Origin: Cordilura impudica
Lineage: Eukaryota > Arthropoda > Insecta > Diptera > Scathophagidae
Direction of reading: 5' to 3'
Assembly (NCBI GenBank): GCA_963682025.1
Contig: OY821521.1
Location: 172,656,165 to 172,720,164 of the forward strand
Length of the DNA: 64,000 nucleotides
Both the position numbers and the translations under genes were made by a program. The notes beneath the pieces were generated by a model. The model saw only the letters and a program-made list of their open reading frames with translations, was not told where the DNA came from and made no database searches. Positions 34,284 through 46,747 of the stretch are shown in pieces. Position 1 is the stretch's first letter, and the number at the start of each line of letters is the position of its first letter.

Positions 34284-36390
34284 ATGCAGCCTGAAATGAA
34301 TCGAACCGGCACTTCTAAGTGCTTCTTGACAAAGAAAATCGCTCTGTCGATTCGATTATTACAGCTTAATATTGAAGGTATGAGCAAATCAAAATTCGAG
34401 TACCTTGCCCGTCTTCTTAATAACGAAGATATTGATGTCGTAGTTATTCAGGAAACACATATTCCTTCTGAGGAGGATTTTAATAACCGTGGGATGATTG
34501 ATGGCTATGACGCTATTGGCGTTATATATCACCGGCACTATGGCTCCGCTACGTACGTTAGAAGTGATATAGAAAATGTTACTCTTATTGATACGAGTGC
34601 TGAAAAAGATGTATATATCATAACAATTGAGGTCTCTGTAATACATATTGTAAACGTTTACAAACCTCCAAATATTGTATGGCCTGACTCAGTTCTTCCT
34701 ACATTCCCTTCCCCATCATTGTATACTGGGGATTTCAACAGCCAACATACCTCATGGAGGTACACAACCGATGACAAAAGTGGCAATCTGTTAGTGGAAT
34801 GGGCAGAGGTCAATAACAAACATCTTGTCTATGATGCAAAAGATGCTGCTACTTTTCACTCCGGCCGCTGGCAAAGAGCATATAACCCCAATCTGACCTT
34901 TGTGAGTCTTAAAGAGGACCACACTCCCATTCCAATTTATCGTAAAGTACTTGACGGCTTTCCAAACAGCCAACATCGCCCAGTATTCCTCGAAACTGGC
35001 ATCCAAATCCCTCTAGTCGAATCAGTTCCTAAACCACGATGGAACTTTTGAAAAGCTTCTTGGAAATCATTTGCTCGTGATCTCGACGCAAACATAAGGT
35101 GGATAAACCCAAACCCAAAAAAATTATCTCAGAATGATCAAAATGGTAATTGCTACTGCGAAGAAACATATTCCCAGAATATACCGCAAACACTATGTCC
35201 TAGGTTGGTCCGAAGAAACAGAAGCTCTTCATGAAGAATATCTAGGTACGCAAGATGAGACAATTGCAGATGAATTTCTCAAATCACTAGATAACGCTCG
35301 TTTAGCAAAATGACACAAAACGGTTGAAAATACAAATTTCTCCCACTCAAGTCGGAAAGCTTGTAGCCTTCTCCGTAAACTAGGAGATAGCACACCTACA
35401 GCAAATTCCAAGTCGACTATATATCCAGACAGCATTGCCCTAAACATAAAACGAACCTAAAAAATCGTATCAGATAAGAAACACTCTACTGATATAAAGA
35501 AGAAACTTAAACAACTAAAACGTCAATCGCAAGTTATACCTCATTTTTCAGGACGTTTTGAAGAAAAGAAAATCTATTGTGCAATATCACAACTTAAACC
35601 TGGTAAAACAGCAGGAGCTGATGGTTTATTTACTGAATTTTTCATACATAGTGGGAAGAACTTCCGAAAGTGGCTGACACTTTTCTATTCCAACATCATG
35701 CTCACTGGCCACATCCCTATGGATCTAAAAAGATCCAAAATACTCGCTCTTTTGAAACCAGGTAAGCCAAAAGAACAACCTGAAAGTTACCGCCCAATAG
35801 CACTACTGCGCATAGTATATAAATTACTTGAGAGGCTAATTTATATTAAAATCAAACCCACTATAAACGATTTGTACCTGTTCTTAGTAATATACAACCA
35901 CCAAATATAAGACGCCAAAATGTCCGTGAACACCATAAGATAATAGCTAATCCCAGCCTTAAAATACATCAATATATCGAAACCGCCCATGACGATGGCC
36001 TTCAATCTCGAAACCCACCATTAAAGCTTGCCAAAACGCTCACAGATAACAACTTCGATCCAGAAAACATTTAGACTGACAATTGGAATCTAGCCTCGTG
36101 CGATGACGCCATTAAAATCCAGGATCTGACCTGCATGCCGCCAGGCTCAGAACTACCAAGGCTTTTGTTGGTCAAGCTAAACTGTATTAGAGCGAACACA
36201 AGATGCGCAGCAACCCTTTATAAATGGGGCTCAGCGGACTCCCCGCTGTGTGACTGTAGTGACACTGTGCAAACGATTCACCACATTATAAGAGACTGCC
36301 CTCATCGAAGGTTTCCCGGTTAACTGTCTGAACTGAACAGCGCTGGCCCTTCCGCTGCCGAGTGGCTGAGAAATGTTGACATCAATATCT
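34284..36390 (+). pseudogene. Non-LTR retrotransposon remnant: endonuclease, partial reverse transcriptase, C-terminal zinc finger
   Basis: The first frame (34284-35051) encodes an endonuclease: LLQLNIEGMSKSK, VVIQETHIPSE, IVNVYKPPN, YTGDFNSQHTSW, and a degraded PNSQHRPVFLE in place of SDHRP. Reverse transcriptase pieces follow at 35580-35910 (KTAGADGLF; ESYRPIALLRIVYKLLERLI). The central motifs, including YADD, are missing by deletion. A C-terminal CDCSDTVQTIHHIIRDCP finger survives at 36135-36323. Dead copy; different family from the element at 25789. Confidence 0.8.
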
Positions 36391-36450
36391 GATTCCTATC
36401 TTTATATTCTTTTATGATTTCTTTTCTTTTCTTAGTTTTTTTTTTAATAA

Positions 36451-36818
36451 TCTATAATATTAATAGGCTAGGCGATTTCTTGAGAATGATGTTTTATTCT
36501 ACCGTTTTATCCCGCTTTTGACCAAATGGATATTATTTGAAAGGTATTTCTTTTTAGCCGTTTTGCAGATTTACAGATTTTAAAATTTTTTCCGTTATTT
36601 TGAGTAAATTGCATTTAAAGTTGCTACTAACACATACATAAAACTATACAATGCTATGTGTGTATTTATTAAATTTGTTAATGTGCTTGTAATAAAAATG
36701 AGTTTGTTTTTTTGTGTTGATTTGTGAATTAGCTATAATACCTTTAGGGTCTTTATTTAATGAAAAAATAAAATTTCCTAGAATTTGCACTCGAATTTCG
36801 AGGGCTGGAATCTGCTGG
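36451..36818 (+). mobile_element. Nonautonomous Helitron, copy 2 (368 bp)
   Basis: 5' tctataatattaataggc, 3' hairpin ctcgaatttcgag then ctggaatctgctgg (CTGG fits CTRR). Flanked by A and T. Confidence 0.85.
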
Positions 36819-36879
36819 TATGTTTAAATACTTATGTAGTTTGTTTTGAACAAGAGCCATACGATAAATAAATAAACGC

Positions 36880-37225
36880 GTATTGTGACACAGACGTGCA
36901 TAAATCAACGATTTCCTGATTTTTGGCACAAGATAGCACTATTGCATTCCAAAAACTAGAAAATTTATGGATCTATCTGTCTAGAAAACGCCGACAGATG
37001 GGTGGTGGTTCCATTATGGTCTGCGGTGTCTTCCAAAGGTAAGTTTTTTGTTTATATACAAATTTTGATAGAACATTTATGGAGTTTGAAACTGCCGAGG
37101 AGCTGAAAAACACAATTTTGGAAGAGTGGAGAAATATTCCTATGGAAATTATGCAAAACTTGTATAAAAGTATGCCAAAAAGTATTTTTGAGGTTATAAA
37201 AAATAAAGGAGGATCGACTCATTAC
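36880..37225 (+). pseudogene. Tc1-like transposase remnant
   Basis: Reads RQMGGGSIMVCGVFQR near 36993 (the GGGSVMVWG region of Tc1 transposases) and then the C-terminus LEEWRNIPMEIMQNLYKSMP and IFEVIKNKGGSTHY with a stop near 37225. The catalytic core between them is deleted. It may be the other half of the remnant at 33856, with retroelement sequence in between. Confidence 0.7.
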
Positions 37226-37499
37226 TAAAAAATTGGTTTAGTGTATTTTTTTTATTTTAATAATAACAAGCTTCATGGATATGAACTTATATTTTGCAAC
37301 ACTCTTTTTTTTTAATTTTTTCCTTACAGCACAATATCTTAAAAATTTTTTTTTGGTATAATAATAGAAATGGATTATTGATTTAACTTAAAAAAAAATC
37401 GGCTATAATTTCTTAAAATTCGGGAAAAAACTATCTGACTTTATATTTTCAAAGAAGTGTATTAATATTGCACGTGTAACATTGGCCTAAGCAACTATT
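37226..37499. other. AT-rich link; ends in a family A Helentron tail
   Basis: 37460-37495 (cacgtgtaacattggcctaa) matches the family A tail at 4109 and 53324, again directly before a minisatellite. Confidence 0.6.
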
Positions 37500-38600
37500 A
37501 CTACATATATTTTTAGCGTTAAAATTAAATATTAAAAATTAAAAATTAAAAATTCATAAAAATAAAAAATTTAAAAATAAAAGTTAAATATTAAAAAATA
37601 AAAATTGAAAATTAATAATTGAAAATTAAAAATGAAAAATGAGAAATGAGAAATGAAAAAAGAAAAACTAAAAATTAAAAATTAAAAATTAAAAATTAAA
37701 AATTAAAAATTAAAAATTAAAAATTAAAAATTAAAAATTAAAAATTAAAAATTAAAAATTAAAAATAAAAAATTAAAAATTAAAAATTAAAAATTAAAAA
37801 TTATAAATTAAAAATCAAAAATTAAAAATTAAAAATTAAAAATTAAAAATTAAGAATTAAAAATTAAAAATTAAAAATTAAAAATTAAAAATTAAAAATT
37901 CAAAATTAAAAATTAAAAATTAAAAATTAAAAATTAAAAAATAAAAATTAAAAATTAAAAATTAAAAATTAAAAATTAAAAATTAAAAATTAAAAATTAA
38001 AAATTAAAAATTCAAAATTAAAAATTAAAAATTAAAAATTAAAAATTAAAAATTAAAAATTAAAAATTAAAAATTAAAAATTAAAAATTAAAAATTAAAA
38101 ATTAAAAATTAAAAATTAAAAATTAAAAATTAAAAATTAAAAATTAAAAATTAAAAATTAAAAATTAAAAATTAAAAATTAAAAATTAAAAATTAAAAAT
38201 TAAAAATTAAAAATTAAAAATTAAAAATTAAAAATTAAAAATTAAAAATAAAAATTAAATATTAAAAAATAAAAATTAGAAATTAATAATTGAAAATGAA
38301 AAATGAAAAACGAAAAATTAAAAATGTAAAATGAATTGAAAATGAAAAGTTAAAAATTAAAAATGAAAAACTAAAAACTAAAAATGAAAAATGAAAAATG
38401 TAAAATGAAAACTGAAAAATTAAAAGTTAAAAATGAAAAAAGAAAAACTAAAAATGGAAAATAAAAAATGAAAAATAAATGAAAAATTAAAAATGATAAA
38501 TAAAAAATGAAAAATAAAAAATAAAAAAATTAAAAATAAAAAAGGAAAAATGAAAAATAGAAAACGAAGAATTAAAAATTAACCGGTTGAAATAATAAAT
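37500..38600. repeat. (AAAAATT)n minisatellite, about 80 units, with degenerate edges
   Basis: 37671-38250 is an almost pure 7-bp repeat without G and nearly without C, about 570 bp. The edges (37500-37670 and 38250-38600) are mixed AAAATG-type units. Period-7 A/T tracts and strand bias are seen directly. Confidence 0.96.
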
Positions 38601-38859
38601 AATAAATATTTTTATATTAGCAGAGCCCCTGCGGTTGATTGCTATAAGTGATCCATAGATGACGCTTTCTGTTTGATTTTAAAAAAAATTCATAAAAAAT
38701 CTTTAATTACTAGATGTTTACACATCCCCTGTGATCGGACTCACATGATTTTTTATATTAAGATATAGGATACTGAAAATTTACTATTTGTGGGAGGTGA
38801 CACGACCATGAATTTTTGAGATATTTATTCTACTATAAGGGGCGATGACGAATCCAACA
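38601..38859. other. Spacer with the empty-site paralogue of the 13403 MITE
   Basis: 38695-38750 matches the two flanks of the MITE at 13403-13938 joined together. No gene. Confidence 0.7.
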
Positions 38860-39850
38860 AATCAAAATCATGAAATTATGAAAATACTCTTTAAAGCAGA
38901 TTTTAAGAAAATGTATTTTTTTAAGAAAACGTACTTTTAAACACAGCAAAAAGTGCTTTAATTTGGGATCACAGAAAAAATATCAATTTCATGTGAAAAA
39001 CCAAAAAAAAATCATAAAAATGCGTTTTTATGCAAAACTAAGCTAGGTATGGCAAAAGGGATCACCTACAAAAAAATTAATTTGTTATGAAAAATTAAAA
39101 AACTCACAACAGTGCGTTTTTCTAGAAAACTAAGCTAGATAGAGCAAAAAGGGCGATCGATCGCCCCTTTTTTTTCCACCAAATATCCAAATTCCTACGA
39201 AAAATTTCAAAAAGGTATTAAAATGTGCTTTTCGCGACAAGAAAATCATTTTTTTATGAAAAATTAAAAAAATCATATCAAAGCGTTTTTCTCGAAAATA
39301 AAGCAAGATATAAAAAAAGAGGCTTTATCTTGGGATCTCCTATATTTGTCACTAAAAAACTAATTTTATATAAAAGATTCTCGAAAGCTAAGCAAAGAGG
39401 ACCTTAATTTGGAATTACCAAAGTTTTCCAATTCTAAAATTCTACGAAAAATTAAAAAAAAAATCATTAAAATGCGTTTTTCGCGAAAACTAAGCCAGAT
39501 ACAGTAATAAGGGCTTTATTTTGGTAATACCCATTTTCCGTTTCTCTCGGAACCTAAGCACGATACAGAAAAAAAGGCTGTATCTTGGGATCTTCTATAT
39601 TTTTCACTAAAAATCCAATTTTATAAAAAAAAGATTTAAAAAAATCTTAAAAATTATAAACAGTAAAAAGCGGTTTAAAAGCTTTAAAAAATGTGCTTTC
39701 TCGAAATCTAAGCTAGATACAGCAAAAATGTCTTTAAAAAAATAAAAAAAAAAAATCATAAAAATGCATTTTCTTGAAAACAAACCCATATACAACAAAA
39801 AGCCTATAATTTGGGATAACATAGGTTTCACCAAAATATGTTTATCAAAA
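38860..39850. repeat. Degenerate array of about 100-bp units (CGTTTTTCTCGAAAACTAAGC)
   Basis: About eight to ten units, each with a gcgtttttctcgaaaactaa-like core, then agctagatacagcaaaaagg and ttgggatcacc. Single units occur at 25390-25560 and 54770-54920, so it is a dispersed family. Confidence 0.82.
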
Positions 39851-40748
39851 AAATTATCATGCACTTTTACGATATTTATGTTTTTAAATATAAATAAATA
39901 AACGTGAAACTAATAGAATACATGAACAGTTTTTCCATTAGAAACAATTTACGTTTTTATATTTTTCTATTTTCCAAAAACAATATTGCACAATGGACGA
40001 GTATAGGAAAAACAAATATACTCACTTCATGGAAACAACGAGTTTTTCCCTTCCCTATATATAAATAGAATTTGACATCAGGTGAATGTTTCACGGAAAC
40101 ATTTTGTGAACCCCAAACCAACTAACCATCATATTTGCCAATACAAAAACAAAACAAAAAAATAAAAATAAAAACAGAGAATGGAAAAATGTTCAGGATA
40201 TTGTGGCTAAGGAAAGCAATTTATTGTCGCTATTTAAAAAAAAAACATATGCCAACATGTAGCAACATTCACCGGTGTACATACAGAAAAATCATATTCT
40301 AAAATTTCGCGGCGCAGAGTAGTATGTACATGCTTACATACGAGTACAAATGATGTTACCATTGTTTATGATGATGAACTAACTTCATGAAAAATAATAT
40401 TTGAAGCGTGAATAGATGATTAAACAAATACCATTGCATGGATATATACAAATATGCGAAAATTGTATGTACATTTGAATATTTTCTAAAGTAACATGTG
40501 TGAAATGAATGTCAACTGTGGGAAATTATAGTCAAAATGGTGATCGGGATATTATAGAATTCTCAAATAATTTTCGTAAAAAAAAAAATATTGTAGTACA
40601 GGGATTAAAATTGAAGTATTTTTTGTGTCAGTCAAGTCGAGTATAGAAGTTTTAAGTTTTAGCTCGGGCGCCTAATGAATTAAATTTATGGATTTAGCTG
40701 AATGCCCGCCCACTCAAAAGTTATTGTTGAACCACATATTTAAAATAA
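39851..40748. other. No gene recognised
   Basis: AT-rich sequence with no readable domain or repeat boundary. Confidence 0.4.
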
Positions 40749-41435
40749 ACAAGTAAGAAAATTATACCCTATACCCTATATCGTGCGTTTAGAGGTCCAA
40801 CTAATTCGATATAGAAAATAAGCGTAAACCAAGTTTGAGTGGCATTATTATTAATTTTTTTTCGGCTTCGGATTTGAAAGAGTTCATAACGGATTCCATA
40901 TTTATATGTGGACTAGGTCGAAAAATGGGCCGATCCTGACCATATCTGGTAGGGTCACTTATTTTTTGCAAAAACATATACAAATCAAATTTGAGAAAAA
41001 TCTGTGCAATATTTTTGTATTTTGATAGATTTAAGTGAAGATCGGGAATCAGCTTCATATGGGGGCTATGACCAAGAATTGTCCTATACGGTTTATTTTT
41101 GGACTATGTACTGATAAACATATACAGACCTAATTTGACCGAGATCTATATGATAACTTGGATATTAAGACCATTTATGTCGATTTCATGGGGGTCATTT
41201 GAATGGGGAGTAGGTCTGAACATGAACCAATTTTCATCAATTTAAATAGGGTTCATCTTATGGCCGGTAGAAGCTTATAAATTTAATCAAAATAGATTCA
41301 TATTTGCGACCTGTAGTTTGATTACAAGGTTTGTATGGACAGACGGACGGACGGACATCGTTAAATAGACTCAGAAAGTGATTCTGAGTCGGCCGGTATA
41401 AAAAAGTGGTAAATAGTGGTATATGGTATAAAAAG
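40749..41435 (+). mobile_element. Helentron-like repeat, family B, single copy
   Basis: Starts acaagtaagaaaattatacc; the long hairpin is lost. It keeps the acagacggacggacggacat block near 41339 and the end gtggtatatggtataaaa. Confidence 0.78.
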
Positions 41436-43070
41436 ACCAATTTCTTAAGTTTAGGTTTGAAAAAAATATTAGATTTAAATTTATAGATTTAGCCGAATGC
41501 CCTCAATCAAAAGCTATTGTTGACCCATATTTATACATTTTTAGTATATTTTCATATATTAAAAAAAGACAAATTTTTATTAATTTCGCTTTTTTTGAGT
41601 TTTGAAAAAAAAATAAATAAATAATAAACCACTGTGCAATGTCAACAATAAATATTGTATGGACAATGTTGAATGTTATTTTTCTAAACTTAAATCTTGT
41701 TAAATGAGAAATTCCATTAAATACGTGTTCACTACTTCATAGTCCTAGGAATACTTATGTTAAATTTTGTATAACAAAATATATACCCTTGAGGTGAAAT
41801 GTCAGCTCCCCTTTTCTATTGTATGCAATTTAAATAACAACTTAAATCTGTACAATTCTAACGTATATTTGCTACCAAATTTACAGTAAGCCTACTCCAT
41901 TCATTTGGGACCTTAACATGCTTAAGAATAGAACCACGAACGCACATTTAGCTACTATCTAGATGGGCCTATACATAATCTTGGGAAAAACTTACAAAAA
42001 ATATCCTTACAATCCTTAGCTATTTGCTTAAAAAAATCTTTTTTTAAAAATTCAGCATATGATGCATCGCATCATCGAAATAATAACATGTAATTTCATA
42101 TTCATATTTTGTTAATTAGCAAACGAGTAATATGTTAAGATGGTTAGGAAACAGGGTACAAGTGTCATCGTACATTCCTATATGTACTTGCTTCTACTAC
42201 TTGGGCTGGAGAATCCCAGTTTTCAAGTATACTCCATTCAACAAATTTATTTTATGCAATGTGTACGTACATGTTTTTTTGTTGATTGTTTTTTTTTGTT
42301 TTGTTTTTTTTTGCTTCTTTTCTTTCGATTTTTACTGGCAATTCATTCAACTCGTTGCATTCAGCTAAATCTTGGTATTATATTTGAATGTCATCATGGT
42401 TTGGAGAAGGTTTCTTGTTTAAACTCGTACTCGTACATCTACCTTGCTGGAAGTATAGAAAAGGTATGTTTAGTTTATTAGTCTGTATGCAAAAGTTTAA
42501 ATGTTTCCCATATGGATTTATGTGAAAAAGAAATAAGAGTGTTAAATTCGGCTGTGGCGAATCTTTGATATCATGCACTTGTGTCTTAAGCTCAATATTA
42601 AACCAATGTTGGGTACGGTTACCATTTGAATACGGTTACTTAATCTTTCAGATCTCATACCATTTAAATTTATAGTATTTATTATAATTTCTTATTTATT
42701 GTTAACTTCTATCTAATTAATTCGACTGAGGACATGAAGTCATAGGCGTATGTTCTAATTTTATTCATATTCTTTATACACTTGTAATTCAAAATTGAGT
42801 TTATAATAAAGAACAATAAACTAACTAAACTATTTTTTTAAATAGATTATTTTTCTATTACACTGTGCAACACATTTTTTGGAGTTGAATAATTCCTATG
42901 TTAGGATAGTAAACCCCCACGGGCTTTGGTCCTGTGTGGGTACATAAAATTTTATGTCCGCGTTTTCATATTTTTGGACAACAATGTTTGGAATAAGACA
43001 TAAAAACAAGTGAAAAAGTTCTGCCGATCTAAATGAATATGTTCTGCAGCAAATTTTACTAGGAGGTGTC
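41436..43070. other. Spacer with a family C Helentron fragment
   Basis: 42536-42640 has the C start (gagtgttaaattcggctgtg, then cgaatctttgat). The rest, including T-rich open frames near 42140-42480, shows no gene. Confidence 0.5.
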
Positions 43071-43283
43071 TAAAGGCTCGTTTCCGCATACACCGTAATC
43101 GTCGACGAAAACGAAAACTGAAACTGAAAACGTTGTTGTACGGCACCGTTTCGTTGCTAATCGTTTTCGTTTCAGTTGGGAGCGTTGCGGCATAATACAG
43201 AAATTGAACGGAATTTTTTTTAGTTGTCATTGTGAAGTGTAACATTGTGCATCGAAAATAATTATTGATAAAATACAAAAAAT

Positions 43284-45489
43284 ATGGAAAATTACAGTGT
43301 CGATGAAATTAACGAGGCAAATCGTCGAATTGCAGCCTATAATATGGCTCAGGAGGAGTATGAAGAAGATTTGTTACTGCTGTTAATATTAAAAGTAAAG
43401 AAAAGCAGAAAAAATATCCACGTGATGTACAAACAGCGGGCAAGAGAAGGTGCACACAATATCTTAATTGATCGTTATTTGATGGATGATGATACCAAAT
43501 TTAAAGAATATTTTCGTTTGAGCCGTCATCTTTTTGAATCTGTGCTGGATACTATCAAATGTGATTTGGAAGGAATACCTACCACCTGGAACAGAGAACC
43601 AATGAAACCAAGGCAAAAATGTTGCATTACCTTAAGGTAAGAAATGGCTTTTTATTAAATAAAAATGTTAAAACATATATGGGCATTATTGTAATGGATC
43701 GATATGTAAATGTTCGGTCGGCGAGGCATTTGAGTTGCATAGCACTTCAGCCAATTGTTCTTGTTCAGCCAAAGAAACTTCTTCTTCACCGACAATCTGT
43801 GAAATTTTCAATTTCAATTTTGCGATCGACATGGTCGGGAATGTACGCATTGTAGTAGCAATAGATTCAAAAAATTGGTCCAAATGGTCCTTCGACTTTG
43901 TTGTGGGTTGCAAAAAATCCACTGGTTTTTGATTGCGCGTTGTAATCAGTTCACGGAGTAGATCATTTATGGGGCCGCAAGATGGAGTACGTCGTTTGTT
44001 TCGACAATACTGTGGAGTTTCGATATCGAAGCTGCTGGGCCGACTATCTGCCCAAGATATTCTCCAATTTGAAATCTATTCCGGACTGCTCCAAGTCAAT
44101 TTGTAAGCATACCTCAGGAGATGCTTAAGTGCATAATGATGCCTGGGTGAATGGTGATGCGTCGTTGGTTGTTGATGCTTCACTTAGACCCAGTTTTTGA
44201 GATGTCAGTTAAACCTAGTTTAGTTAAACCGAGAATTAATTTTGTCAGACATATCCAAATTCATAAAGGAATTGATGAATAAATTCTGGGTTTAACAAAA
44301 CTAGGTTTAACTGATATCTCAAAAACTGGGTCTTAATGTCAAGTTGGTTACGGTTCTAAAAATTAAAAAAAAAATAACATTTTAAATGATGTTTATTTTG
44401 GTAAAAGAAACATCGTCGATTCATCTCGCATTGAAGAGGTCGTTGGGTTTCCAGTGGTTTTTTTTGTATGCATCCGAACGAAATAGTCGCGCATATGTAC
44501 CCATTTTTTTCACAGCATCAACTACATAAATATAATTAAAACTTTAATAAAATATTTTATGTATTTCAGATATCTAGCTACTGGTGAAACATTTGCATCG
44601 TTGGCCTTTCAATTCAGGGCACACAAATCAACAATTTGTAAAATTATTCCAAAATGCCTTGCATCTATTGTGAAACATTTTTTTGGGGACAGCGATGCCA
44701 GCACCAACGACTGAAGCATTCACTAAAAATATTGCTGATTTTTCAACCAAATGGAACTATTCGAATTGTTGTGGGGCAATTGATGGCAAACATGTACGAA
44801 TAAAATCTCCACCCAAGACTGGCTCAGCCTTTTTCAACTACAAAGACTTTCATTCAATTGTACTTTTGGCGATGGTCAATGCAAATTACAAGTTCACAGC
44901 GGTAGACGTTGGCTCATATGGCCGAGAAGGGGATGCTGGCATTTACTTAAAAAGCGAAAAGGGCCAAAGAATTAACAACGAGCAATTTAATATTCCACCG
45001 CCGAATGCTCTACCATACACTGAAACTGTTTTGCCAAATGTTATACTTGGTGATGAAGCATTTGCCTTGCACAAAAACTTCATGAAACAATATCCAAGAC
45101 AACAATCACTACATGATCGATGCAAAGCAATTTACAATTACCGCCATTCCCGTGCTAGAAGAACAATGGAGAATGCGTTTGGAATTATGGCTTCATATTT
45201 CCGTGTTTTTCACACACCAATTGGTATTACTACTCCGGAAACAATCGACAATGTTATTGTTGCGGCATGTATATTACACAATATGATGCGTTCCGAAAAA
45301 ATAAATTCACCGGCAGAGACCATATTCGGAAATACAGACGACTTGACTATCCCAGTTAATAATTTGATTCCAGTTGCAAATGCAACAGCTGGTGGCCGAC
45401 CAAACAATGAAGCATCAATAATTCGGGACAAATTGAAAAATTATTTCAATGGAGTTGGAGCGGTTGCATGGCAGGACCGATCAATTTAA
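43284..45489 (+). CDS. Harbinger transposase (two exons, one apparent frameshift)
   Basis: Exon 1 is 43284-43636 (MENYSVDEINEANRRIAAYN ... PRQKCCITLR), with donor GTAAGA. Exon 2 starts at 44570 after tatttcag; AG+A joins to give ITLRYLATGETFASLAFQF, as in the family. Near 44670-44684 the frame breaks in a run of seven T and four G. The downstream frame (from about 44683) carries the catalytic core: CCGAIDGKHVRI (first D), GSYGREGDAGIY, LGDEAFALHKNF (second D), RARRTMENAFGIMAS (E). The stop is at 45487-45489. It cuts and joins the element ends with its MADF partner. The homopolymer makes a sequencing error as likely as a real mutation. Confidence 0.88.
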
Positions 45490-45698
45490 CAAATCTTTCA
45501 CCATGCTTTATTTTAATAAAATAAAATGAAATAAATATACATACTTTCTGCATTTAACTCATCTGCCAACCACACTTGATTCTTTCGTACGCTGTCACGG
45601 AACTGTGTATGTCGTACATTGTACAAAATTTCATTATTTTTGACAAAGTCAATGATCCTTTCCTCGTAGCACAAAGAAAATTGTAATTTTTTACTCAT
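43686..45698 (-). CDS. MADF/BESS partner protein of the Harbinger element (exons incomplete)
   Basis: Exon 1, 45698-45545, encodes MSKKLQFSLCYEERIIDFVK and on to VWLADELNAE, the start of a MADF (Myb/SANT-like) DNA-binding domain, followed by a GTATG donor. The C-terminal exon, ending at 43686, contains LRELITTRNQKPVDFLQPTT and a BESS-like segment DQFFESIATTMRTFPTMSIA. That exon lies antisense inside the transposase intron. A middle exon completing the MADF domain was not found, and the MITE at 44187-44332 sits in that stretch, so this copy may be broken. Confidence 0.75.
44187..44332. mobile_element. Small palindromic MITE nested in the Harbinger element (TTA duplication)
   Basis: 146 bp; ends gacccagtttttgagatgtc and its near-perfect inverse, with inverted repeats of about 45 bp. 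TTA at 44184-44186 and 44333-44335. Harbinger-type target. Confidence 0.88.
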
Positions 45699-46032
45699 TT
45701 TATAGTAATAATCACTAAACTTTATCGAAATTTCACAAAAAACAAATAAATAAGATGTCGCACTTTGTTTATTTACTTTTTTATTAACACCTCTGTCGCA
45801 CAATTCTTGATTAACAACTCTGTAAATATCACATTTCGTTCCTACAGCAACGAAAACAACCTAGTCTATGTTGTTTTCGTTCCGTCGCCAAATGGCTAGT
45901 TTTTCGTTGCTGAACGCCGCCGTTACGTTGCTAGTTTTCGTCGCCGATTTCTGGAACGAACTTCTTTTCGTTGCAAGTGTATGCAATTTCGTTTTCGTCG
46001 ACGATTACGGTGTATGCGGAAACGAGCCTTAA

Positions 46033-46747
46033 GACGAAAACTTCATCCGGTCATGTTAAATCTCTGAAAAGATGAATTTTTATTTATCAAGTGCAGCTTA
46101 GTCCCTTAAAATTGTTAGGGACCATCATTTTATACCACAGTGTTACTAGAGTAGACTTTCTATTGTTAGGTCTTACGAAAAAGAGAAATCAGCTAAGGCC
46201 TATTATAATTGATGTATTGTGGTTCCAGTAGTACAAATGTGGTGCAAATTTTCAATTCTATGGAGTGGTTTTTTTTAATTTTTAAGTAGACGTTTCTCCA
46301 CATAATAAATTCAAAAAGGTTAGTCCGATATTATTAAAATAAACGTAGAAAAATATAGATTTACATAGTGTTTAATCCGTTTATATATTGAGTTTCAATC
46401 GGCTCAGTAGTTTCGGAGTTATAATAAAAAAATTGAAGCAAAAAATATATTTTTACGTGAAAATATCAAATTTTTTTGTTTTAATAAAATCATAAAAAAT
46501 CGAAAACTGCAAAATTTGTTCGGATTTATTGCTTTTTCGCAAAGCCACATGTAATAGCAACAAAATGAGATATCGATCTTTTCGAATTTACTTACAATTA
46601 AGTGAATCGCTCATTTTCACAAAATTTTAGTTTTTTGTTTGATATACATAAAAATGAGTTGTTAATGTTCTTCTTTCGGTTGATTGAATTTAAAAAACAT
46701 TTTATATTTTATTAAAATTTATATTTTATTATTTAAATTTATTATAA
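46033..46747. other. No gene recognised
   Basis: AT-rich. Nothing readable. Confidence 0.4.

Larger units (their letters stand above)
43074..46029 (+). mobile_element. PIF/Harbinger DNA transposon (2956 bp, TAA target duplication)
   Basis: A perfect inverted repeat of about 43 bp starts at 43074 (aggctcgtttccgcatacac) and ends at 46029. TAA flanks at 43071-43073 and 46030-46032 fit the TWA target of Harbinger elements. Inside are the two genes of the superfamily: a transposase on the plus strand and a MADF/BESS partner on the minus strand. A further MITE sits at 44187-44332. Confidence 0.95.

Noticed and set aside
37671..38250. Regular repeat array as a possible CRISPR
   Set aside because: No spacers, 7-bp unit, and the window is clearly eukaryotic.
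42132..42481. Hydrophobic plus-strand open frames
   Set aside because: T-rich low-complexity sequence next to a Helentron fragment, without a domain or splice support.
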